The notes below the pieces were generated by a model. That model was not told the DNA's origin. It searched no databases and was given only the letters and a program-made list of their open reading frames with translations. Positions 38,565 to 50,300 of a stretch of DNA of 64,000 nucleotides are shown piece after piece (position 1 is the stretch's first letter; each line of letters begins with the position of its first letter). The translations under genes were made by a program, and so were the position numbers. The DNA is taken from the NCBI GenBank assembly GCA_005406025.1, contig BGZK01002008.1, positions 1 through 64,000 of the forward strand, given 5' to 3'. This DNA is from Eumeta japonica. Lineage: Eukaryota; Arthropoda; Insecta; Lepidoptera; Psychidae.

Positions 38565-38616
38565 CATATGGAACTTACATCAATTTATATATATAAATTG
38601 ATGTAAGTTCCATATG
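38565..38616. repeat. Perfect 52-bp palindrome
   Basis: 26-bp arms without a loop, catatggaacttacatcaat... and its reverse complement, immediately after a Helitron-like 3' end. Confidence 0.95.
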
Positions 38617-40266
38617 GAACCAAAACGGGTGGACCAATTTTAATGAAATATTTTAGATTAGTCCAGCGGGTAATTTTGTGAAGTTTGGTAGCGATCGGAT
38701 AACAATTTTTTTTTCCTAATTTTCTTCGATTTTTGAACATTCACAATTAAAAGAAATTTGGTAGCGATCGCATTAATAGAATTTTTTAGGACTGTTGTGT
38801 CATTGTCTCTACAAATTAATACACTTTTTATTTTCTTGGGCGTATGGCAAGACATATCTATTTTGCTCTAACTTCATCTTCCCATTCATCCACCAGAAGT
38901 CACCCGGCTATAGACAACGAGTGCTGCCCGTACGAAGGTGGGAGAAGGTCGCAAGTCATATATACATGAAACTGCGTTCCTTTTTGATGAGAATCTTTAG
39001 GAAGTTTGAATCAGTGGACGTACTCAGCAGCCTTGACGTCATTTAAGGAGTGCCTTGAAGGGCAGAAAAGGGAGAGCAACATTTGAATACATTTTTTAAA
39101 CTGCTTCTAACACTGTTGAATTAGATGTAATATTTTATTTTTATAACTACTAATAAGTAGTTATTAGATATTACTATGTAATAGCATAGTAATATCATTA
39201 AAATTGGCACAAATAACTCATGTATCCCTTGATGATAATAGATTTTTAGTGCTATAAACAATAAAATACTGATATTTTATACAATTTGAATGTTAATTAA
39301 GTCAATAGCACATAAGTAATTTGTGTAATAATAGCACACTGTCATTTTCATTATTAATATTTCCAGCAATTACTGCTATCGCTGTATTTGTGCTAGTGGT
39401 AATAATGAATATTTTGATGTTCGGTGCGAGGTGGTGTAGACTCTGCCATACATGTTTTTATACTTCACGTCATGACAATCAATGAACGATTTTCATGTAG
39501 TATGAAAAAGCTGCTTATAAAGAATCACCAGGAGCCAGACGTGAAGAATTTTACCAATATATTTGTGACTAAGCAATTCAATTTATTTTATGGTCTTTGA
39601 ATTTCATATTTTATGAATGGAGGAAACTTTTGTGACTGAATTGTAAAATTTGTATGTATCTAAAAATGTTTTTTTTTTGTACACATTTTTTTTTAATATA
39701 TCAAAAGTTCAGGGTTGACATGCAAATTTTCTCCCAATAAAAGGTAACTTTCAATTTTCATTCCAAAATATTATGAAGTAAAATAAATAACGAATTATGA
39801 ATGAGATTCTTTAAAAAGTTACGCTAATTTATAATCTTTAGAATGATTAACAGAAAATAAATAGTGTGTGGTTATCTTAAAAACATTATACAAAAAAAAT
39901 ACATTGTGACAAAAGTAGCGACTTCAAAAGTAATTTTTAGTAAAGAATCTTTATTTTTCTCCTGTTTTAATTTTCTACAGATCATTTATTTTTCCTAATG
40001 TAATTATTTTTATTAGACGTTTGCTTGCGACGTGCAACCGCATGTTAATTAGTCACCGGTATTTGAACCAACTAATGTCCAGAGTGATTTAGTGCTAGAT
40101 GACATCATGTATGTAGCCAATGAAGTTCTTGAATTAAATATTCAAAATGTATACATAACCTGGTATGATGTATTTAAGAACTATATAATCTTGATGTCAC
40201 TAATGGAAGCGAAGCAAATCACACACCCCAATATAAAAAAAAATGCTGATGCTATTTATATGTCAA
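38617..40266. other. No gene seen
   Basis: AT-rich. The first 150 bp repeat the 'aaaacgggtggaccaatttt...agcgggtaattttgtgaagtt' block also present at about 36,150-36,240. Small imperfect palindromes lie near 39,140-39,200. No coding signal. Confidence 0.4.
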
Positions 40267-40860
40267 CTAGCTTTTGCCCGCAGCTCCACCCGCGTGGACT
40301 ACGATATTTAGACCGTTTTAGAAGCGTTCGTGGCGTTTATTCATATTTTTCCCACACAATCATTTTAAATGACCTCTCTATTATTTAGAGATTAAACTGT
40401 ATATCTGGTTCTACACAACCAAATCAGATGATACATAGCTTAGATGTTAAGTGGAATCCCAAACTACGAAACTGTGAAATTTTTATCAAAATCCGTTTAG
40501 CAGATTTTGTGTGATGCGGTAACATGTACATACAAATTTTCATAACAATCAGTTAAACGAAACGGAAGTCGGTACATTGCAGCGCCACCTGGCGGTGAGT
40601 TACGTCAATGGGGATAGCATAATCATTTTCTCCGTAAAAAAATATATATACATAATGATTTTCATGATAATCGGTTGAAGGAAGGAAAAGTCGATACAGC
40701 GGAGCTCCGCCTGGTGGCGAGTTACGTCAATGGGGAAAGCGTAAAAACCTTCTCCGTGAAAAAATACATATACATACCAATTTTCATAATGATCGGTCAA
40801 ATAGTTTTTGAGTCTATCGATTTCATAATATACACATCCCTCTTTATATATATGTGTGCA
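40267..40860 (-). mobile_element. Helitron-like element with a 122-bp internal duplication
   Basis: Starts on the plus strand with CTAGcttttgcccgcagctc, the reverse complement of a Helitron-like 3' end (...gcgggcaaaagCTAG). Inside, a block with gagttacgtcaatgggga recurs 122 bp apart (about 40,598 and 40,720), and a third partial copy ends in aattttcataatgatcggtc. No Rep/Hel coding is present. Confidence 0.5.
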
Positions 40861-41405
40861 TTTTGTATAATAAATGTTTTAAGAAATGATGTTTTTCCTG
40901 TGTAATGGACGGCAGCCAAAGTATCTCCCATAGATAGGAGACTCAGAGTGAGGTTAAGAATTACTGCCCTATATTTGGTTCTAATGTTCTATGCTCACTC
41001 CGTAATGTAGTACAGTCTTATGGTGGTAAACTTGGTTGTATTACAAAATGGGCCGGTTCAATCAGTGAAATACCACATTTTCCCAGAATACAGACGTGAA
41101 CTAACAGCTTATGCCGTTACATTTCGTCTAGTGAGTGAGAGTCCAGTGGTCCACTTCTCCCTCCATTAGCCCACTTTTTCCCTTCCATCAGATACCCTAT
41201 TTCTGTCCAAGAGGCTGACTTCTCTCATGTTGTGAGTGTCTATTATAACTTCCAAATTGTCAGCATATATACTGACTTTTGTAACTTTGTTAGGTAAATG
41301 ACCAGTTGTTTCTAAAAATACGCCTTTATTGGAATCAGGGGAAACCCACGTCGTTAGCTTACGCCACATATTATTAATAGGACACTAATAGTTGTAATAA
41401 ACAGA

Positions 41406-41464
41406 TTTGAATCTCATATTTATAAGCTTTAGTGTTCCTCAAGACTCAATTTTGGGTCCCCTAC

Positions 41465-41467
<3 letters not shown>
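41406..41467 (+). pseudogene. Reverse-transcriptase scrap (jockey/CR1-type)
   Basis: The plus strand reads FSVPQDSILGPLLLY, the (V)PQGSILGPLLF motif of non-LTR reverse transcriptases with Gly changed to Asp. It is cut by the TA repeat. Confidence 0.6.

Positions 41468-41556
<89 letters not shown>
41468..41556. repeat. (TA)n microsatellite, about 89 bp
   Basis: Uninterrupted TA dinucleotides. It separates a reverse-transcriptase scrap from a GC-rich element. Confidence 0.98.
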
Positions 41557-41558
<2 letters not shown>

Positions 41559-42110
41559 GCGCGGGATACTGATAAGCTTGTATTGGCCGGGCGCGTAGGT
41601 GACGCGCGTTTCGAGAACTCGAGAGCAATGTTTACATTAACAGCATTAGCTGTGAGATTGTGGTTTGACAAAAAGGAAGTCTTTGTTCGGTGGAACGGGG
41701 CAGTGAAGCATTCTTAGGAATCACTGTCGAACGAGGCCGTGGGTCTTGGTATATAATGTAATTTTAGGTCGAGACGGGACGCGCGCTCTCCCGCGGCTTA
41801 ACTAAGCGAGTCGTGTGTGCTTATACCACTTGACACACGGACTCGTTTCCGTTTCGCGATAAGTTGTTTTATTAGAGAAAGGACTCAATTAGTTAGTGAT
41901 TTTAGTGTGTTACCTCATTTCATATTGTGACTTTTATCATAGTTTATTAACAATTTATTAGTGGTTTATTATTGTTTTACTTTTTATCGATTATACAACT
42001 TAAGACTATACTCGTGTGCGTGATTATCCTCTATTGTCCGCCCACAAACATGGAGACGATCCCTGGCGCTTCGGATGTAGTTGGGGAGTCTCACGCTTCG
42101 GCACATATAT
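41557..42110 (+). mobile_element. Possible LTR-retroelement leader with gag start
   Basis: GC-rich block with GTATATAATG (about 41,750) as a TATA box, a long untranslated AT-rich leader and an ATG at about 42,051 opening METIPGASDVVGESHASAHI, which looks like the start of a gypsy-type gag. It is truncated after 20 codons, so the call rests mainly on layout. Confidence 0.3.
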
Positions 42111-42299
42111 TGTAGTTTCCTTCTGTTAAACACCGGTGAACACCGACTTAGAAAAAATGTTTTAGTAGAATGTGAGCAATTACTTACATGGAGGTCGAAT
42201 AGCGCCGTCAGGGCCGTTGACTGGAGGCACACAATGACCAGTTCGGGGCTATCACACGGAGTACAAATGTAACTGTCACGCACACAAATATAAAAACGC

Positions 42300-43284
42300 A
42301 ACAATCACGAATTGTCACTGATGCACATTGCTTGGTGTTCCCATACGAAAATGATTAATTGCGCTGCCAAATTGTAGAAAAACTACAATAATAACAAATT
42401 ACTTGATATTACATTTTTAAAATAACGACATATTTAATTTCACAAAATTAGCTTCAAAAATAATATAATAGCTTCTCTGGATAGATAACAGACTTTGCCA
42501 ATATTAGTGATGTGCCATAAAAGGTTGATAGATTTATAACTTTTTTTAAGCAGATCTACATGATTTTTAATGTTATTCAAATTGTTGAGACTATATTTTT
42601 TAGTATGCCTCATACAAATAATAACACAACCCATGGCTACAAAGATTCTGTACCTAATATGTTCAAACATTTTATATCTACAAGGAGATAAAGATAGTAT
42701 TGCAAAGGCTAATCTTTATATACATCTATACACACAATATAATAAACCAGCTCAATGCTGTACAAGAATATATTGATCAAAACAATATGTTTTTTGTCAA
42801 GTAAACGATATTGATCTCAAAACCATATTTTTTCAGAATTAGATGAAATTGAACCTTGGCTTCGATCAAAATGCACATCTAGTCTATGAAATTTAAACTT
42901 ACATTATAATGATGCAAATGCAAACTAATAAAAAAGTGGCTTACCAAGGAATTAACTGCGAATATTGAAAAATTTTTCTTTACAATCATTTATTTATAAC
43001 GGACAATGTCAAATATAACAGTGTGAAAATTAATCAACAAATCAATCAACAAATTTGTGGAAGCTTCACCTTTCAAATACAAAACAATTGTTCAAATACA
43101 ATTTGAAAATCTGTATGTATAATATAGCAGTAGCACAGGTGTGCCAAGGTGTCCTCTCTTCATTTTTCATAGACACCTTCAATGCAAAAAACATTAAAAA
43201 TGTGTATAAAAAATGGATAGGGAACAATAAGAAAAAGACAACATTAAAGAAAACATCGGTTTTTAAGTTTTATGTCTGTCTGAA
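42300..43284. other. No gene seen
   Basis: AT-rich. Short chance ORFs only, no motif or repeat recognised. Confidence 0.4.
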
Positions 43285-43660
43285 TGTTCACGCATATCTC
43301 TGAAATTTCTAAACAGATTTTAATCTGGTTTCACAGGTAGATAAAACTTGTCTTGAAGCAGAGTATAATCTTTATTATGTCTACATCTGACGTCAGGACA
43401 AAAGTCATCCTCAGGGGTGGGAGTGGGTCGTATAATATATATTGTTTCACATATAGAGAGCTACACTATCCCAGAGTAGTATGGCCTATATTGTATTTTG
43501 TTACTTCCATTTGTCCTGGCTTCATACAAACTAGTACCAAGACCGGAGCCAGAATTGAAAGCGAGAACAAGTTTGGGATTGACAAGCAAAGTCTTTCTAT
43601 ATAAAAGCCGAAAGGATACATTCTATGTCCACATGGATGAAACCGCGGGCGCAAAGCTAG
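43285..43660 (+). mobile_element. Helitron-like 3' end
   Basis: Ends in aaaccgcgggcgcaaag followed by CTAG and T, the form of a lepidopteran Helitron 3' terminus. The left boundary is uncertain. It includes a purine-rich accggagccagaattgaaag patch. Confidence 0.4.
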
Positions 43661-44119
43661 TAACAGAATATGACAAAAACTTATCCATAACCTTTAGGCA
43701 TGGTCCAGAGAAGACGGATTAGAACATGTATGCAAAATCAGATGAGATATTAAAATGATGAGTCACTTTATCATATCAGTAAATCACAGTGCAATAAAAT
43801 TGATTGTCTATGGTCTGTAAATTAATTTACAAATTTTTTTATCCACAATCACAATCAGTTTTGGATATGAAAACTTGTAAAATATATTCTTCATTTATTA
43901 AGTAATTTCAAAAACTATTTATTACACAGAAATAATTATTTGTTAAGATCAAATAATAGTATCCAACTATGCTTAGTCTAACCACGCACAGTTATTAAAT
44001 CCACTTTTTTTTTATATTATGACTTTGTAATCCCATTGTCTCAAAAAGTTGCTGATTATGACTATTTCAAACACTCCAAAATGACTTGTATAAGTCAAGG
44101 GCATGATAGTCTATTTAAT

Positions 44120-44125
44120 TTTATT
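44120..44125 (-). terminator. CDAN1 polyadenylation signal
   Basis: AATAAA on the minus strand about 104 nt past the CDAN1 stop, giving a short AT-rich 3' UTR. It is the best signal nearby; the cleavage site is not resolved. Confidence 0.5.
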
Positions 44126-44228
44126 ATATCACTTTTATGATTTATATTTTAAGAATTGCAGTATCATATCTTTAAATGCACAATAACAGTATATTTAGAT
44201 CAATAATTAAAGACATACATAAACTAGA

Positions 44229-44378
44229 TTAAGACATGATAGATACATCTTGTTCATAGTCCATATCATTACAATATTCAGCGAGGAAATCTAGAAATAG
44301 CGTGAACTTCCCTCCTGAAGAACGACCCCATTGGCTGGATACCGCCTTCATGCAGTTGGACAGATTCTCTAGGACATT
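44229..44378 (-). CDS. CDAN1: CDAN1 coding exon 16 (stop codon)
   Basis: 49 codons plus TAA after ttctttcacag. Encodes NVLENLSNCMKAVSSQWGRS and FLDFLAEYCNDMDYEQDVSI. It joins exon 15 so that QDWPQ/NVLENL matches the vertebrate WPGDFAEELATLSNLF end. A one-base-shorter decayed copy lies at 33,530-33,678 on the plus strand. Confidence 0.93.
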   Translation of the reverse strand, partial: NVLENLSNCMKAVSSQWGRSSGGKFTLFLDFLAEYCNDMDYEQDVSIMS

Positions 44379-47300
44379 CTGTGAAAGAAAAGCTATGTCT
44401 AAATGGCAACTCAAATATCGCGATTGACCACTAGGTGGCGTTAGGGAAAAAAATTGCAAATATATCTATAACACAAATGTACAAAAGTAAGAATACTGTT
44501 ACGAACTGCACTCACAAGCTAAAAGTAGAACAGCATAATAATTCCTCTATAAAAAATATCCGAGAATAGAATTCTATAAATCGACAAAACCCCCCCGAGC
44601 GCCGAACTTTGTTCCTGTCGGCGCTTTTCATGTTCTTTTAATCTTATTTTTAAATGGTTTATTCTGTGGGGTGGAACTTTCGAGAGGCTATAAAGCTAGT
44701 TTTTTATGTCAGATGTGACTGTTTATGACTCATTCCGGATCATTCAAGAGAATTGTGGATAGTCAGTCGGCGTGTATAAATAGAGAATAGCAGTCACTTA
44801 TTGTGACTATCCATTTCTGAATAAATGCCTTCTACTCTTCTATGTGTTTTCTTTCATCTAATCTCAATCGGTGAACCCCAAAAGTGTCGTTTCGTAATAA
44901 TATTCAATGCACTATTTATCAAAAAAAATTATTCTAAAATATATCTTAACTATCTTTCTTGTCTTAACTACTCGCCCTACCATCATGACAAACATATGCA
45001 TTGTCAGTGGTACATAAAAGGACATATGGTATTTTTTATTCATAAATAACAATTTTTTTTACTTATATTTTATTTTTTAAACTGTACAATCCCTTAGTAT
45101 CTAAATTTTATTTTGATATTAGCATTTATTCTGACACCCTGAAAATTGGAAGCGTGACCAGCAGAGGTGTCCAAATTGTAAGTGGTATGGGAGCAGAATC
45201 GAGGGTCAGGACCAGAGCCGAAACCAGATGTCAAACCGGGATTGAAATCAAGTGTGAATAGGAATGAATTTAGAAAGAGAACCAGGACCAAAATTGGAAG
45301 CAACAAGACTGCTGAAAATAATGCCATTCACTTTATTTCCCGCATTCTCTCTTCTTTAAATCCTCTATCATGTTTATCATCATTTGTAAACAGACTGCCC
45401 AAGTATACAAACTCTTTTATTCGACTGTTTCACCTATATATATATATATCGCATTCGAATGTGTTTTGGCTCTTTCAAACACCATCACCTTAGTCTTGCT
45501 GACATTTACTTTCATACCTCTTTTCTTAACACAATCATACATTTTATTTACCATCTCTTGTAGCTCGCACGTCGACGGCGCAAGGATTACTCGGTCTGTT
45601 CCAATTATTCTGATGCAAGCGCTGGAGCCCCTGTATAGTGATTGCAGTGCCTGTACCAATCCGCCACCACACCATACATGGATAGGGTTCTCCATAGATT
45701 GTTTCTTTTCATTCTTACCCCTTACCCCCATCGCCCCTTAGCATCTCTCACGAAACCCTATTATATTCGGGAGCTTTTACAGCTTTCATATGTTTTAGTG
45801 CTTTCATAATTTCATCCATCATTTCCTTTTCATTTTTATCATGTAATCAGATGCAAGATGCAGTATCATTGTCATCTGCAACTGTATTCTCACATGCAAA
45901 AACGCTTTCGAAACAATTCTTCCAGCATTCTTTCACAAGATTTTCCTCAGTCAGTAAATATTCTTCATCAAACAAGATTTTCCTCAATCAGTAAATATCC
46001 TTCAACAAGATTTTCCTCAATCAGTAAATATCCTTCATCAACAAGATTTTCCTCAATCAGTAAATAACCTTCATAATTTCTAATCACATTTATACACAAT
46101 GTCTCAAATGAACCAAAAACTTTTCTGGAGTGTGATTTTATAATAATTGACATAAAATCTATCTTATTTTGAATTAGCTTTTATAGTATACAATTTTGTT
46201 TTTTTAATATCTTTCTCCATGATTGATCAAACAGTTTAGTATTGTAATATCCACTTTCAATAGATTATTCAAAGTAACATTTTGAAATTTGTCAAAAAAT
46301 GTTTTCGATATTATATACAAAAAATTAATAGCATAAAATACCTGAGGCCAGTCCTGCCTATACACGGCCAGGCACTGCTCCGTGAGAGAATCCTCGCTCA
46401 GATAATTGTTCCTCATCAGGAATACGACGAAGTTCGCCATTGAGTCCCACACTTCGCTGGCCGTGCATCTTGAATTGCTTAATATTACTATGTTCCTCGG
46501 GCATAGAATTCTGAAAACAAAAATAGAATATTTATAATATGCCATAAGCAAAGCAGAAAAGAAAATAAACTAGCCAAATGACAGTCCTGGATTCTAATAA
46601 CTGATGCACTGGTGTAATAGTAATTAAAAAGTAATACATTTAAAAACTGTTAAGATATAGAGCTTTGGGGCTATAGCTATCAATTGAATTGAACAGCTAC
46701 ATGTTCATTGATCGCATTGGGTTTTTTTAATCATTACACCGCTAAGGTGTACCATTTCAATTTCTCAATCTTTCATTTGAAAAACTGAGGGGCTTGTGTC
46801 TCAAGCACTCCAAGCTAGACTACAGCGGGTCGGGGGCTGCAAAGAACCGTCGCCATCTCTGCGATGACAAGACCCGGAACCGACGGCTTAACGCGTTCTC
46901 TAAGGCATGGAGCAAGTGGTCTGATTTAAATTATAAACAATTAGTGAAGTGCCCGTGATCAGGATTAAACCGAATGGTACCTTCTGGTTTGAATGCAATT
47001 CTTCACCAATCGAGTCACAATCGTTTCATAACTACGCCCAATAAAACAGTATCTTAAAAGGACAGATCATGTTTATTATTTACTGTCCTACATTGTAAGA
47101 ATGCTCACCTATCGAAGTATTGCAGCATATCATCACAGGACTCGGGTTCCTTCACGGTTTCGTCGTTTTTAATAACTACGGGGGCTATGACGATCCTAGT
47201 TGGTTTTCCATTGCCTTCGTCATCTGATACCTGGACAAAAAAAAGTGAGTTATTCATATCCAGTGAAAAGAATATCCATCAATGATGCATAAGCTGGAGT

Positions 47301-50300
47301 TTCAATTTAAGAATCCACTATTCACCTATATCTATCATACTACACATGATTTTAAAGATACATGGGGCGCGCTATAAGTTTCTGGAACTGACCACTTACA
47401 TAAACTATATTTAAAAGGTAATTACTACGTTTGAAAATGGAACGCTTTGACTGTAGAATAGTTTATCTCATCTAACTGGCAATTGTTTTTACAGTGTGGC
47501 GTCATTTTGAATATTGCACGTCTTTATCACTATGGATTTGAGTTGTTTAAAAAATTTCCTAGTATGATTTTCTACAATTTTAAGTGTAATTTGACAGCTC
47601 AGCAGAGCCTCGCTCGGTTTTGAACTGCATTTAGCGATGAAGCACCGTGCAAGACGACTATTTATAACTGAATTCAAGTATGATCGTGTCAATCTCAGTG
47701 ACGAATTTCGTGATGGTAGCCCGTCCACTGCTGTGAACAACAAAAACATCGACGCTGTGCGCTGTATGATCGAAACAGATAGGCATGTGACCTACCATGA
47801 GATTCGGGCATTCTTAGGCATAGGCATGAGCCAAATACAATCAATCCACATACAAGGAAGGAGCATCAAATTTGGTGTGGGATACAATAACAGATGACGA
47901 AATATGAATTTATTGCTATGACCCCAAAACAAAGAGCAATACACTGTATGGGTCTATCGAGATGAGCCGAAACCAATCAAAATGGTGCGCGAGCTAAGTG
48001 CCTCTAAGCGGGTGATTGCTTCTTTTTTTAATAAAACACATGGCTACTGTTGCTTTGGAGAATCGTCATACCGTGAACAGTGATTGATACACGACCATTT
48101 GTTTGGCGAAAGTTATTGACGAACTCCGTAAAATTTGCTGTAAACGTCAATCATTATGCACTATGACATTGTCAGTTCCAAACAGACAAATAAATTTTTG
48201 AAGAAGAATAATATAGAACTTATGAACAATCCTGCATACAAAGACAGCACAAAATTGACTGCAGAACTGAAAATTATATTAAAAACAACAAAGCAGCATT
48301 GGTGGTACATCATTTTGATAATGAAGTACATAACTTTCAGTTTGACAAGGTGGAAGTTCTGGATTTGGAAAACAATTATTACGCACAATTTGTATGCAGC
48401 ACAAATATAGTAAGTATGCTGGTTTGAGAGCACGAGGTGCATTCTGTGTATACCCTAGTATATAGGACTGTAAATTACCGGCGGTGATGACGTCATCTCA
48501 TCGGTAAGGTTGCGGAACTTGGGCGACAAATCTCCCCTTCTCTCCGGCAAGTAAGCTTCCAATGACGCGTTGGTGGGCTTCCTATCTGGACTATTTTCAT
48601 TCCATATTGAATGTAGTTTCTCCAAAATATTTTCAAAATCATTTGGTTTTCGGCTTACTGTATAAAAAAATTCACGAGTCAGTCCGTAAGAATATGTGTG
48701 ATTTCATCATAAATATCTTAGTAGATACTAAGATATTTATGATGAAATCACACATATTCTTACGGATTTTACCAACGTAAAATCATGAAAATCGTCTTGT
48801 ACTAAGTTAACGGAGGTTGCATTTATTTTTAAGATTCCGTATGCCGTAATAAAATATTGGTTGCCTGTAAAGTCGGTATACGGGCGAAAGTTTTACGTGA
48901 CAACGATTTTGAGTGGTAAAATCATTTTAATGTGAATATTCATTCGTATAGTAGGAAGAAGGATGAAATAATAGTAACAATTTAAAACATTTATTTATAC
49001 AAAGAATTATATTTAAAACATTAATTTATACAAAGAATCTCGCACTGAATTTCATATTAACAAAATTTTATTTTTACCTTTACACATACATACGTATTTA
49101 TATACAAATATACATACAATAACTTGCAATACATTTGCGTACAATGAAACAGCGTTTACTACAACTTAACTTGTTCCTATCTGAGTGGAAGGGACGCGTG
49201 CCTTTCACTTTTTATGTCTGTCTCTCTCGCTCTTAGGCGGGCTAACCATGCCCGAGTGGAAGGGACGCGTGCCTCTCACTCGCTCTCATTGTGAGCGCAT
49301 AACGTGAGCGGAGCGTAACGCAGTTTCTTGAAGTGTCACCCGGCAAACCAATTTATAAGACGTTGTCACGTCAAAAAACTGTATGATGACATCACACTAT
49401 TTTTTTGTGTAATCTTACATTTATTATTAAATTAATATAGAGCAATCAATCAAGAATAGTTCGTATTTTTAATTAATCCAAAAAAGTTATTGTCTACACA
49501 AAGTTATTCTCTTTAAATAAATAAATAAATAAGTTAAAATGTTGTAAGTGTACAAGATTTTAATTTTTCATGGTTTTTTATTTTTTTTTATTTGTTGACT
49601 TAATACTGTCAAAATATAAGGTCAGAGAAAAATCTTTTTCATATTTTATATACAAATTCAAGATAATTTTTCATAATACTTTATTTACATTTAATTATAA
49701 TATGTAGATGCGCCACTCAACAACTTGTTACCATTTTGTAGGTAGGTAGTAGTATAATCCCATTGCTGTAGAATTTTTGGGACTTCTCATCAAAAAACTA
49801 TGTCTAGTAGTTTTGACAGTCTTCTCTTGATTTTACCTAATACTACCTAAAGAATTTTGAAGAGATCGAAAAAGGCGAAAATCTGAGGGAGCAAGGTCAG
49901 GGCTATATGGTAGATGCATTAACGCTTCCCAACCAAACTCTCTTAATATTTCCTGAGCGGTTAAAGATATGTGTGATCTGGTATTATTATGGTGAAAAAT
50001 CACACCCTTTCTGTTGATCAATTCAAATTCAAGAATCAACCTATTGCGAATTAATCCGGATTTTGCTATAGGCCATGGAACTAGCTTGCCTTTTGATCAT
50101 GATTTGTTTCGCACATTCTTGTCGTAGGTGATCCATTTTTCACTTCCAGTGATCAATCTTTTCAAAAATAGTTCGGTTTCATTACGTTTCAATAGAGAAT
50201 TGAAAATGAGTACACGATTCATTAGATTTCTTTCAGTGAGCTCACGTGCGACCCAAGTATTGAGCTTTTTTGTATATCCAGCTTTTTTAAAATGGATCAA

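Larger units (their letters stand above)
44379..46341 (-). other. CDAN1: CDAN1 intron 15 (2.0 kb)
   Basis: Swollen by insertions: a solo LTR just upstream of exon 16, a LINE reverse-transcriptase piece, a short minisatellite and a purine-rich degenerate repeat (45,180-45,310). The homologous intron in the decayed copy at 33 kb is only 409 bp and lacks them. Confidence 0.75.

Noticed and set aside
41407..41671. ORFs made of repeated Tyr-Ile on both strands.
   Set aside because: Translation of the TA microsatellite.
44379..44459. Extension of CDAN1 exon 16 to the upstream ATG (MQFFSLTPPSGQ...).
   Set aside because: That part is intron; the ttctttcacag acceptor and the duplicate at 33.5 kb both place the exon start at 44,378.
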